Origin: Propionibacteriaceae bacterium
Lineage (GTDB): Bacteria; Actinomycetota; Actinomycetes; Propionibacteriales; Propionibacteriaceae
DNA length: 32,545 bases
Direction of reading: 5' to 3'
Assembly: GCA_016717345.1 (NCBI GenBank)
Contig: JADKFR010000011.1
Coordinates: 1 to 32,545 of the forward strand
Shown here: positions 7,682-17,151 of the stretch, piece by piece
How the letters are laid out: every line of letters starts with the position of its first letter
Position numbering within the stretch: position 1 is the first letter of the stretch
Notes under the pieces: generated by a model
What the model saw: only the letters and a program-made list of their open reading frames with translations
The model's database searches: none
What the model was told of the DNA's origin: nothing
Made by a program: the position numbers and the translations under genes

Positions 7682-7716
7682 CGTGGCCCCGTCCCCGGGT
7701 GGGGGACGGGGCCACG
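7682..7716. terminator. Strong bidirectional hairpin between convergent genes
   Basis: A perfect 15-bp stem (arms 7682-7696 and 7702-7716, starting CGTGGCCCCG) with a 5-nt loop lies between mscL and the convergent gene ending at 7726. It lacks a clear U-tract, as is common for high-GC terminators, but stem strength and position make terminator function in both directions likely. Confidence 0.8.
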
Positions 7717-7725
7717 TCCATGTCG

Positions 7726-8088
7726 TCAGGAGCCGTGGTGCGGGGGCACCTCGCGCAGCAGCCGCACTTCGTCAGGGGTGAGTGCCGTCCGACCGGACGG
7801 CGGCCGCGTGTCCAGTGTCGTGATCCCCAGCGCGGCGCGGGTCGCGGCCAGCGCCGCGCTCAGCTGCGCGGCCCCGCAGCCTTGGCGCAACTGCGGCGGG
7901 ACGGGATGAGGCCAGGGCAGCCCGGACGCCGCCCGGGTCAAGGCGAGATCCCTCACGCGTTCGCCCGTCCAGCCGAGGGTGGCCAGTGACGCCGCCAGGG
8001 CGTCCGGATCGGGCCGACCGGGCTCGTCGAGGTGGAACTCCTCCCCCACGAGCGCATAGCCGATGGCCGCCTGCCAACCGGGGCTCAT
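7726..8088 (-). CDS. Hypothetical protein, coupled to UGPase
   Basis: I do not recognise this 120-residue protein. It is soluble, has no signal peptide or membrane segment, and has an acidic first half (GEEFHLDEPGRPDPDAL) that could form a small helical bundle. Its ATG overlaps the stop of the UGPase gene as ATGA, so it should be translated by coupling with that enzyme and may serve nucleotide-sugar metabolism. It ends 10 bp before the strong bidirectional hairpin. Confidence 0.75.
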   Translation of the reverse strand: MSPGWQAAIGYALVGEEFHLDEPGRPDPDALAASLATLGWTGERVRDLALTRAASGLPWPHPVPPQLRQGCGAAQLSAALAATRAALGITTLDTRPPSGRTALTPDEVRLLREVPPHHGS

Positions 8089-9440
8089 CGGTAGTGCCGG
8101 GTCTCCCCCACCTCAGGCAACGTGACGGAGCCGACGACAGCGGCCGGCGCATCGAAGACCCAGTCCCCCCGGACGACCAGCGAGTCGGCCTCCCGCAGCG
8201 AGGGCACCACCTTGACCCGTGCCTCGAAGTCATCCACCAGCTTGTAGTAGCGCCCGGCCAAGTCGATCTCCGGAATGGCGGCCGCGGCCACCAACCGTCC
8301 GTCCTCGCCCAGGGAGAACACGTCGGAGCGCAGCAGCAGCAACTCGTTGGTCGTCTTGACCGGCAGGAAGCGATCCCGTCCCACGGCGATCGCGCGCGCA
8401 CCGGCGAACACTTCGATGGCGGCGCCCATTGCGGATTCCAGCTGGAGCACGGGCGTGGAGGTCGGATCCGCGGGGTCGACTGTCTTCTCATTGCGGATCA
8501 GAGGCAGTCCGAGAACGCCGCCGCGTTCCCGCATGGCGTCGCGCACCTGCATCAGATCCAGCCACAGATTGTTGGCGTGGAAGTACGGATGCACGTGCTC
8601 GTCGGTGAAGTACACCTGATCCTCGGGCGCCGTCTGGGCGGAGTCACGCAGGATGAGCTGACCGTCCGAGCGACGGATCGCGAGGTGTCCTCCCTTGCGA
8701 TCGTTGATCGTCCGCGGGCACACCTCAGCGGCATACGGCGCACCGGTACCGGCGAACCAGCCGGCGAGCACGGCATTCGGCGCCGCTCCGAGGTTGTCGC
8801 CGTTGGCGACTGCGGCATATCTGAAGCCCGCTTCGATCAGGGCGTCCAGGATCCCGGAGCCCCACAGCGCGGTGTAGAGGTCACCGTGGCCGGGGGGGCA
8901 CCACTCCAGGCTCGGATCGGCGGGGTGTTCCACCGGGGTGAGATCGTCGAGCCGCAGCTTCGGCTCGGCGTTCTGCACGAAGTCGAGCGGGAGTCCGTCC
9001 ACGGCCAGATCGGGATAGCGCGCCAGGTGCGCCAAGGTGTCCCGCTGGGTACGGAAGCTGTCCATGAAGAGCAAGGGCAGGGCGACACCGTGGGCCTGCC
9101 GTGCAAAACGAACCTGGTCGACGATCAGATCGAGGAAGTTCTTGCCGTCACGGACCGGCAGCAGCGTCTTGGCCGCCTCGAGCCCCATCGACGTGCCCAA
9201 GCCCCCGTTGAGCTTGATCATCACGGTCGCGCCCAGGGCGGCCAGAGCGTCCTCGTCGGTGACCTCGACCTCGGCGAGTTGAGGAGGGTCCAGGAGCGGA
9301 GCGATCGAACTCTCAGGGATGATCCCGGTCTCGCCGCGCTCACAAAGTCGGTAGTAATGGCTGAAGACGTCGATGGCCACCTGGTTCACTCCAGCGGCTC
9401 GCATCTTCTCAGTGCACAGGGACAGCCCGTGGTCGCTCAT
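8085..9440 (-). CDS. UTP--glucose-1-phosphate uridylyltransferase, eukaryotic-type UDPGP family
   Basis: The 451-residue enzyme makes UDP-glucose from UTP and glucose-1-phosphate for glycan and trehalose/glycogen-type pathways. It is not GalU-like but belongs to the UDPGP family found in eukaryotes and some actinobacteria. The nucleotide-binding loop is VMIKLNGGLGTSMGLEAAK at about 73-91. Further family segments are the PPGHGD uridine-binding motif at about 181-186, a GDN segment and the KTTNELLLLRSDV region. ATG 9440 has TAGCAT exactly 6 nt upstream and no Shine-Dalgarno sequence. A 120-residue protein follows in coupled translation. Confidence 0.94.
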   Translation of the reverse strand: MSDHGLSLCTEKMRAAGVNQVAIDVFSHYYRLCERGETGIIPESSIAPLLDPPQLAEVEVTDEDALAALGATVMIKLNGGLGTSMGLEAAKTLLPVRDGKNFLDLIVDQVRFARQAHGVALPLLFMDSFRTQRDTLAHLARYPDLAVDGLPLDFVQNAEPKLRLDDLTPVEHPADPSLEWCPPGHGDLYTALWGSGILDALIEAGFRYAAVANGDNLGAAPNAVLAGWFAGTGAPYAAEVCPRTINDRKGGHLAIRRSDGQLILRDSAQTAPEDQVYFTDEHVHPYFHANNLWLDLMQVRDAMRERGGVLGLPLIRNEKTVDPADPTSTPVLQLESAMGAAIEVFAGARAIAVGRDRFLPVKTTNELLLLRSDVFSLGEDGRLVAAAAIPEIDLAGRYYKLVDDFEARVKVVPSLREADSLVVRGDWVFDAPAAVVGSVTLPEVGETRHYR

Positions 9441-9446
9441 ACCCCG

Positions 9447-9452
9447 ATGCTA
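9447..9452 (-). promoter_or_regulatory. -10 box of leaderless UGPase promoter
   Basis: On the minus strand TAGCAT is followed by CGGGGT (6 nt) and then the ATG at 9440. This TANNNT-N6-ATG layout recurs at several genes in the window and predicts a transcript starting at the start codon. Confidence 0.55.
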
Positions 9453-9491
9453 ACGAGGATGGCGGGCGTCCAGAACCGCAAGACAGAAAAC

Positions 9492-9566
9492 GAGAGTGAC
9501 GCCGATCGAAGGGCTTAAAGCCGTCTACCCACCCCCAGGAGACAACATCGACCCGGCGTCACTCTC
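9492..9566. repeat. 13-bp inverted repeat in 373-bp intergenic region
   Basis: GAGAGTGACGCCG (9492-9504) and its exact complement CGGCGTCACTCTC (9554-9566) are 49 bp apart. They lie in the 373-bp gap (9441-9813) between the divergent UGPase and UvrA-like genes. They could form a long-loop hairpin, flank a small lost insertion, or be two half-sites. I see no convincing gene elsewhere in the gap: the open frame from 9496 continuous with the UvrA-like gene is most likely non-coding upstream of 9814. Confidence 0.45.
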
Positions 9567-9813
9567 AGCGGTGACTCTACCCGTGGAAGCGGCCAAAATC
9601 CAGCCGTTCGGAGAACTTCCCCACCGTCGGACGTCCTCCGGCCACGACCCAGGGCACCATCGGCTTCGTTATCGGGGGCCTGCGAGGGCTTTGGCGCCGA
9701 CCGCGAGGCGTCGAGGGAAGGCGATACTGCACCTCGTCCTAGGCAAGGGGGACGCGACGTGGCACGATCGCCCAGATGACCTGCAGATTCGTCACCAGTC
9801 ACAGGGGGAAGCG

Positions 9814-12234
<2,421 letters not shown>

Positions 12235-12280
12235 CCGCCGCCGCCCTGGGCTGAACCCGCAGGCTCGGCCTGGCAACGAG

Positions 12281-12463
12281 TCAGTTGGCGAGGGCCTTGA
12301 ACAGGTCGTAGACCATCCAGGCCGGCCAGAACAGACCCTGGAAGATGGCCAGGGCAAACTCCCAGAACGAGTGCGCCTGCTGGAAGAACCACACCCAGGC
12401 ACCGAAGATCCCCAGTGAGTACAGGGCACCGCCGCCGGCGGCCCCGGCGTTGTTGTTGCTCAT
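12281..12463 (-). CDS. Small membrane protein (60 aa)
   Basis: A 60-residue protein starts at ATG 12463 with GGAGG upstream. After a polar MSNNNAGAAGGG it contains two hydrophobic stretches, ALYSLGIFGAWVWFFQQA (about 13-30) and FWEFALAIFQGLFWPAWMVY (about 33-52), rich in Trp and Phe. I recall similar small hypothetical membrane proteins in actinobacteria; the function is unknown. It converges on the UvrA-like gene, with 46 bp between their ends. The frame is open farther upstream to 12595, but the ribosome-binding site supports the short form. Confidence 0.78.
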   Translation of the reverse strand: MSNNNAGAAGGGALYSLGIFGAWVWFFQQAHSFWEFALAIFQGLFWPAWMVYDLFKALAN

Positions 12464-12907
12464 CGTCTTCCGCCTCCCGCGCCGAGGTCGTGGCTGGGTG
12501 CCGTCGGAGCACCAGGGTCCTCGCGCGCCTGTCGCTGGAATCAAGCATCCATCCACGCGGCCAGGGTGGCCAGCGGCCGGGCCGGTACCCACCACCGGAA
12601 GGCACTTCGCAGCGGACGACCGGCCAGCCCGGCACCAGGCGGCGCCGATCCGATCGATGAAGAGGCCCCTGATCTGGTGTAAGCCGGGTCGGCTGCGGGC
12701 AAACTCGTGGTGCGCACCGGATGATCACTCCCAACGGCGCCCCTCGTTGCTTTGGGCGCAACTAGCAGAAGAGTCTTCGGGTGGGAGTGAGAGCAGTGTT
12801 GCGTTCAATGCAACATAAGCCCGTCGGCGGGTTGCCGTCCCCCGGCAGTTGCTCGTAGCGTGACAGCCATCGCCGGCAACCGCCGGAGACCACCGGTGGA
12901 GGAAGCG
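12464..12907. other. 444-bp intergenic region
   Basis: Between the divergent small membrane protein and the IclR gene I see no supported gene; the open frames here have no ribosome-binding site and no recognisable protein sequence. The only distinct element is the palindrome at 12797-12815. Both flanking genes probably have their promoters here. Confidence 0.6.
12797..12815. promoter_or_regulatory. Candidate IclR operator
   Basis: TGTTGC-GTTCAAT-GCAACA is a perfect inverted repeat with 6-bp arms, centred about 100 bp upstream of the IclR-family start. IclR regulators often bind palindromes beside their own gene, so autoregulation is the simplest reading. Not proven by sequence. Confidence 0.5.
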
Positions 12908-13690
12908 ATGAGCGAGCAGGCCGTCGAGCGCAGCACCCTTGAGCGGGGGCTGCGAGTGATCCGTCTGCTCATCGAGTTGGAGAGCGACCCGGCGCTGCAG
13001 CACCGGGGGCTGTCGGTACAGCAGGTCTCCGTCGAACTCGGCGTCCACAAGAGCACCGCGTCCCGAATTCTGCGAACCCTCGCCAACGAGGGCTTCGCCG
13101 TCACGTCGGCTCGCTCCCGGCGGGGGTACCGCCTCGGTCCGGCGCTTCGCTCCCGGTTCGGGCTGACCCCCGCCCAGCAGCGGTTCCGCGACCTGGCCTC
13201 GCCGTTCCTGCAGGATCTCGTGGGTCTCACCGGTGAATGCGCGCATGGCGCCGTAGCCGCCGAAGGGGCGGCGCTGGTCGTCGACGCGTTCGAGACCGTC
13301 CAGTCACTGCGGGTGGTTCTGGAGAAGGGACGGCTGCTGCCCCTGCATTCGACGTCGGTCGGGAAGTGCCTGCTCGCCTGGGACCTGGCCCCTCTCACGG
13401 CCGACCTTCCGGCCCGCACCGGGCGGACGATCACCGACCCCGCCCGGCTGCGGGCCCACCTCGCCGAGATCCGGGAAACCGGCTATGCCGTCGACCTGGA
13501 AGAGAACCACACCGGCGGCTGCGGCATCTCCGCTCCCGTGTTCGAGGGCCGCGGAGGGCCCCCCATCGGCTGCATCGGAATCGGTGGCCCCGCGCAGCGA
13601 ATCCACGACGCCACCATCAGCGGACTCGCGGCGCAGGTCACCTCCGTCGCCGATCGATTATCGACGGCGATCGCCGACACCGACGCCTGA
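12908..13690 (+). CDS. IclR family transcriptional regulator
   Basis: The 260-residue protein has an N-terminal winged helix: LERGLRVIRLLIEL, then the helix-turn-helix LSVQQVSVELGVHKSTASRILRTL at about 36-59 (seen as VHKSTASRIL), then the wing YRLGPALRS. The IclR effector domain follows at about 85-255, with HSTSVGKCLLAWD and the later ENHTGGCGISAPVF segment. The ligand is not predictable; IclR proteins usually control carbon-source catabolism. ATG 12908 is preceded by GGAGGAAGCG. A palindrome about 100 bp upstream is a likely operator. Downstream, 88 bp away on the same strand, lies a 55-aa secreted or membrane peptide gene. No obvious catabolic operon adjoins it. Confidence 0.93.
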   Translation: MSEQAVERSTLERGLRVIRLLIELESDPALQHRGLSVQQVSVELGVHKSTASRILRTLANEGFAVTSARSRRGYRLGPALRSRFGLTPAQQRFRDLASPFLQDLVGLTGECAHGAVAAEGAALVVDAFETVQSLRVVLEKGRLLPLHSTSVGKCLLAWDLAPLTADLPARTGRTITDPARLRAHLAEIRETGYAVDLEENHTGGCGISAPVFEGRGGPPIGCIGIGGPAQRIHDATISGLAAQVTSVADRLSTAIADTDA

Positions 13691-13778
13691 ACGTCCCACC
13701 ACTGCTGCCCACGCAGCGACGGAAACCCCTGACACCAGCCCTGCGCTGGCCTCGCCCTGCCCACCCAACGGAGGAATC

Positions 13779-13946
13779 ATGAATCACCCATTCACCGGAA
13801 CGATCAACACGGTCGCTGCCGCCGCCGCCATCGCAGTCTGCCTCCTGGCGGGGGCACTCTTCGGCTCCCCGGCACCTTCACCCGCGGCCGCTCCCGGCTC
13901 GGCCGCGGTCGCGGTCGCGGTCGCGGCGCAGGACAACCCGAACTGA
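13779..13946 (+). CDS. Small secreted or single-pass peptide (55 aa)
   Basis: A 55-codon frame begins at ATG 13779 behind GGAGG at good spacing. The product has a short N terminus (MNHPFTGTINTV), one hydrophobic segment AAAAAIAVCLLAGALFG (about 13-29), and an Ala/Pro/Val-rich tail ending QDNPN. This could be a signal peptide with a short mature part, or a membrane anchor. I recognise no family. The ribosome-binding site and hydrophobic pattern argue that it is real, but the low-complexity Ala-rich sequence leaves doubt. Confidence 0.55.
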   Translation: MNHPFTGTINTVAAAAAIAVCLLAGALFGSPAPSPAAAPGSAAVAVAVAAQDNPN

Positions 13947-14001
13947 CCTCCACGACTGAGGCCTCGACCGCTCGGCATCGCTGAAGTGGCGGTGACAGAG
14001 C

Positions 14002-14652
14002 TCAGAAGTCCGCGGCGGCAATGACCGCCTGACCGGTCTCGATCCCGGTGACGACCCGATCCGCGACCACTCTCGGGTCGAGACCGGGGGCGAACCGGGG
14101 CCCAGTGCCGGCGATCGGTCGGGTCGCCAGGGGGGTCTCGGTGTGGGGCGGCTGGGCGTCGCAGACCAGCACCCCAGCCCGTCGCAACTCCCTGCCGAGC
14201 GCCTGGAATCCGGCTGCGGCCGCCGCCTTGGACGCCGAGTACGCGGCCATGCCGGGCACGGGGCTTGAAGCCACCACCCCAGAGAGGTTGGCGAGGAAGC
14301 CGCGGCTTTCCCGCAGCGCCGGAAGGACCCGCTTGGCAAGCCACAGCGGCCCCACGGCGTTGACCAGCATCAGTTCCTCGATGACGGCATCGTCGGTGTC
14401 GGCCAAGTCCCCGAACGCGACCACCCCAGCAGCGATCACGACGCCGTCAAGGCGTCCATGACGGATGAGGGCGTGCTCGACCAACGCTGCCCCGGCCTCG
14501 GCGTCGGTCAGGTCGAGCGGCACATCGACAGTGCCCGACCGTCCCGCCACGATGACGCTGGCGCCACGCGCGGCGAGCGACGCCGTAAGCGCCCGGCCCA
14601 GGCCACCCGTGCCGACCACGGCCACGACCGCGCCCTTCATCGTGCGTGACAT
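14002..14652 (-). CDS. SDR family oxidoreductase
   Basis: The 216-residue protein is a classical short-chain dehydrogenase/reductase with a Rossmann fold. The cofactor loop is VVGTGGLGRALTASLAARG at about 11-29, a variant of TGxxxGxG; an R at the end of strand 2 (VIVAGRSG) suggests NADP(H). VIAAGVV matches the NNAG position. The catalytic Ser is in LSGVVASSP and the Tyr/Lys pair in YSASKAAAAAG (YxxxK). Substrate unknown. At about 216 residues it is somewhat shorter than most SDRs. ATG 14652 is chosen because TACGAT lies exactly 6 nt upstream (leaderless); the frame is open to 14820 but without support. Divergent from terC. Confidence 0.9.
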   Translation of the reverse strand: MSRTMKGAVVAVVGTGGLGRALTASLAARGASVIVAGRSGTVDVPLDLTDAEAGAALVEHALIRHGRLDGVVIAAGVVAFGDLADTDDAVIEELMLVNAVGPLWLAKRVLPALRESRGFLANLSGVVASSPVPGMAAYSASKAAAAAGFQALGRELRRAGVLVCDAQPPHTETPLATRPIAGTGPRFAPGLDPRVVADRVVTGIETGQAVIAAADF

Positions 14653-14658
14653 GGGCAG

Positions 14659-14664
14659 ATCGTA
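14659..14664 (-). promoter_or_regulatory. -10 box of leaderless SDR promoter
   Basis: Minus strand TACGAT, then CTGCCC (6 nt), then ATG 14652. This is the same hexamer and spacing as the rightward promoter at 5600. Confidence 0.55.
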
Positions 14665-14835
14665 CCCGTGCCCTCGGTGGCACGTTCCTTGGGGGAAGCG
14701 CCCAGGTGCGGTCGATTGAGAGTCCCGCTCCGTGGCCACCCGCAGCGCGCCCGACATTCTCGTCGTCAGGGCACCCGGTACGTGGGTGACGGCTCGCGTC
14801 TTGCACGAAGGCGCGTCCATGCGGCAACATAGTTG

Positions 14836-14920
14836 AAGAGGGGAGTACTTCTCGTCCCAACCCGGTCAATCCGGTGCCATCGGCACCTCGGGTGGGAGGC
14901 CAAGCGGCCAAGGAGACCTC
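14836..14920 (+). promoter_or_regulatory. Probable yybP-ykoY manganese riboswitch upstream of terC
   Basis: The leader contains GAGGGGAGTACTTCTC (from 14838) and, about 60 nt later, GGAGACCTC (14912-14920). The outer GAGG/CCTC can pair, bringing together the two conserved purine-rich loops that form the Mn2+-binding core of yybP-ykoY RNAs. Between them CCGGTGCC/GGCACC forms a hairpin arm. TerC-family genes are frequent targets of this riboswitch class. The leader ends 24 nt before the GTG start, next to the ribosome-binding site AGGAGA, so either translational or transcriptional control is possible. Recognition is by eye, not by covariance model. Confidence 0.7.
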
Positions 14921-14944
14921 ATAACTGCGATTCAGGAGACTCCC

Positions 14945-16003
14945 GTGCCCCTCGACACCATCGGTACGCCCACGCTGTGGGCACTCTCAGTGGGCGCGGT
15001 TGCCGCGCTGATCGTCCTCGACTTCCTCGTCACCCGTCGCCCGCACGACGTCAGTATGCGCGAGGCCGTCGGCTGGTCGGTGTTCTACATTTCGCTACCC
15101 CTCGCCTTCGGCGTCTGGGTGTGGACGGCCCACGGCGGCGAGATCGGCCTTCAGTACTACACCGGATACCTCGTCGAGAAGACGCTCTCCGTCGACAATC
15201 TGTTCGTCTTCATGCTGTTGCTGGGCGCGTTCGCAGTACCGCGAAACCTTCAGCAGCGCGTCCTCCTCTTCGGAGTCGTCGGAGCGTTGGTGCTGCGAGG
15301 CGTCTTCATCGCCCTCGGCGCGCAACTGATCGCGTCCTTCTCGTGGGCGTTTCTCGGGTTCGGCGTGATCCTGCTGGTCACAGCGGTCAAGATGCTTCGC
15401 GACGCGCTGAGCGACGCCCACGTCGCCGACGTGTCGGAACTGAGGCTCATCAAGCTGGTCCGCCGGTTCATGCCGGTCGTCGATGACTACCACGGGACCC
15501 GGATGACCGTCGTGGAGCAGGGACGTCGGGCGCTGACGCCCCTGGCGCTCGTCGTGATCGCGGTGCTGGGCACCGACGTGATCTTCGCCATCGACTCGGT
15601 GCCGGCGGTCTACGGGATCACAGGTGACCCCTACCTGGTGTTCGCAACCAACGCCTTCGCGCTGCTCGGCCTGCGGGCTCTCTACTTCGTACTGGCAGGA
15701 GCCCTGGCGAAGCTTGTCCACCTGGGCTACGGGCTCGCGATGATCCTGGCGTTCATCGGTGTCAAGCTCATGCTGCACTGGGCGCACGGCGTGTGGCCGG
15801 GGGTGCCGGAGGTACCGACCCTCGCGTCCCTGGGCGTGATCGCAGGCATCCTGGCGATCACGATCGTCACGAGCCTGCTGGCGGGCCGGAGGGACGACGC
15901 CCGTGCAGGGCGGGAGTTGCCCGCTGAGGACGAAGCGGTGCGCTCGGAGCGAATCGACCGACCCACTGAGGACGAAGCGGTGCGCTCGGATCGAGCCAAC
16001 TGA
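14945..16003 (+). CDS. TerC family integral membrane protein
   Basis: The 352-residue protein belongs to the TerC family, multi-pass proteins linked to metal (Mn2+) export and, in other species, tellurite resistance. The TerC hallmarks are EKTLSVDNLFVFMLLLGAF (acidic residues in a membrane helix, about 78-96) and TDVIFAIDSVPAVYGIT (about 213-229). About nine hydrophobic helices are visible; the last is followed by a charged tail. The start is GTG 14945 with AGGAGA upstream. A probable Mn2+ riboswitch in the leader fits a metal-homeostasis role. The C-terminal tail is unusual: a 14-residue unit EDEAVRSERIDRPT begins to repeat as EDEAVRSDRAN, encoded by a 42-bp-period DNA repeat. Confidence 0.94.
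   Translation: MPLDTIGTPTLWALSVGAVAALIVLDFLVTRRPHDVSMREAVGWSVFYISLPLAFGVWVWTAHGGEIGLQYYTGYLVEKTLSVDNLFVFMLLLGAFAVPRNLQQRVLLFGVVGALVLRGVFIALGAQLIASFSWAFLGFGVILLVTAVKMLRDALSDAHVADVSELRLIKLVRRFMPVVDDYHGTRMTVVEQGRRALTPLALVVIAVLGTDVIFAIDSVPAVYGITGDPYLVFATNAFALLGLRALYFVLAGALAKLVHLGYGLAMILAFIGVKLMLHWAHGVWPGVPEVPTLASLGVIAGILAITIVTSLLAGRRDDARAGRELPAEDEAVRSERIDRPTEDEAVRSDRAN
15924..15990 (+). repeat. Direct repeat in the terC 3' end (period 42 bp)
   Basis: A 25-bp sequence beginning CTGAGGACGAAGCGG occurs identically at 15924-15948 and 15966-15990, 42 bp apart. This preserves the terC frame and duplicates EDEAVRS in the hydrophilic tail. It may be a local duplication or two copies of a short dispersed element. 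Confidence 0.85.
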
Positions 16004-16031
16004 CATCGGGGTCGCGCTCGGCCGGACCGGC

Positions 16032-16060
16032 GCCCTCCGGCTGCAATCAAGCCAGAGGGC
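16032..16060 (+). terminator. Candidate terC terminator hairpin
   Basis: GCCCTC-c-GGCT and AGCC-a-GAGGGC form a 10-bp stem with one mismatch around a 7-nt loop, 28 bp after the terC stop. There is no clean U-tract. Confidence 0.55.
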
Positions 16061-16175
16061 CGTCGTGGCTCCTGCTGGCCAACGCCACGCTGTCGGCCGG
16101 CGCGACCTGAACCTTCACCACCCCAGGACCCCGACGGCACGACACAACGCGACGGTCAGGCCTCGCTCCGATCCC

Positions 16176-16243
16176 ACTCTGCGCCCTTCAGCCCACCTTG
16201 CGCGGGCTATAGAGGGCGCAAGGTCACCGCCGGGGCGCAGAGT
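16176..16243. repeat. Nested inverted repeats between terC and the MOSC gene
   Basis: An outer 11-bp pair, ACTCTGCGCCC (16176-16186) with GGGCGCAGAGT (16233-16243), encloses an inner 9-bp pair, ACCTTGCGC (16195-16203) with GCGCAAGGT (16216-16224). Both are perfect, with 8-nt spacers on each side between outer and inner arms. The structure lies in the 273-bp gap between convergent genes. It may be a compound terminator or the relic of a small mobile palindromic element. Confidence 0.75.
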
Positions 16244-16276
16244 CGGCAGGAGTCGGGCCTGCACCGTGGACGCGGG

Positions 16277-17032
16277 TCACCCTCCCGCCCCAATCGGCTC
16301 GACAGCATCACCGACGTGGACGCGACCCGGCTTCGTCACAACGGCGTCCACGCCGAACACGACGTCGTTGCCCTGCCGGCGATAATCCGCCAGCGTCCTC
16401 ATCGCTCGGGTGCGCCGAAGCCCGGTGTCGGGGTCGAGGTCGATCACGTGGCAACGCGGAATGGCGCCCCGCACCTCGACCTCGGTCTCGCCGAGGGTGA
16501 GTCGCCGCCCGATCCAAGCGTCCTCGCGATGCGGCACCTCAGTGTGCACGGTGAACGTCGCACGCAGTTGGGAGTCGAGCACCCGAGTACCGACCCGACG
16601 GGAGAGTTCGTCGAGCGAACCGGTAGTGATCAGGCTGACACTCGCGCCGTAGACAATGTTGCCCCCGGTTGACCGGGCCAGCACCACGTCGTACCCCAGG
16701 TGCGTGGAATACGCCGCCGCCCAGGGCCCGTCGATGATCTCCAGAGCCACGCCACGGCCCCAATAGTCGAGCGTGCGGGCCTGTTCAGCCGGCCCCGGCA
16801 CGCCCGCCACGGTGGCGCCAGGCAGCGTCACGGTCAGCACCCCGGCGTCCCACACGACCCGAGTCTGCATCAGGGTCGGGTTCTCGACGGTGCGGAGCAC
16901 CCGCCCTCGGGCCAGGTCGACCAGACAGAACACGCGATCGCCGACGGGCCCGTCCCGAGTCAGGTCGACAAACGGCCGGCCCAGATGACGGGCGCCCTTC
17001 AGTGAGGTGAATCCGATCCGGGAGACGTGCAC
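16277..17032 (-). CDS. MOSC domain-containing protein
   Basis: The 251-residue protein has an N-terminal MOSC_N-type beta-barrel (HVSRIGFTSLKGARH, then DRVFCLVDLARGRVLRTVENP, about 1-60) followed by a MOSC domain. Such proteins carry sulfur or the molybdenum cofactor, as in the mARC/YiiM group. The conserved MOSC cysteine would be the Cys of AIPRCHVIDLDPDTGLRR (about 203-220). The substrate is unknown. I take GTG 17032 as the start; no clear ribosome-binding site is seen. The open frame continuing upstream to 18283 is an artefact, because the G/C-only tract there cannot contain stop codons. It lies about 120 bp downstream of a peptidoglycan-binding-domain gene on the same strand. Confidence 0.82.
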   Translation of the reverse strand: MHVSRIGFTSLKGARHLGRPFVDLTRDGPVGDRVFCLVDLARGRVLRTVENPTLMQTRVVWDAGVLTVTLPGATVAGVPGPAEQARTLDYWGRGVALEIIDGPWAAAYSTHLGYDVVLARSTGGNIVYGASVSLITTGSLDELSRRVGTRVLDSQLRATFTVHTEVPHREDAWIGRRLTLGETEVEVRGAIPRCHVIDLDPDTGLRRTRAMRTLADYRRQGNDVVFGVDAVVTKPGRVHVGDAVEPIGAGG

Positions 17033-17151
17033 GGCGTCACTGTGGCATGTGCCGGGGAGTGTCGGGTCCCCTGTCTCAACGCGCCCCCACCAAGATCCGG
17101 AGTGCAGCGCGATGAGGAGGTGGGTCACCCTCGGCCGCTCAGCCGGCCTGC

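Noticed and set aside
9496..9813. A 106-codon N-terminal extension of the UvrA-like protein.
   Set aside because: No similarity to UvrA N termini; a strong ribosome-binding site marks ATG 9814.
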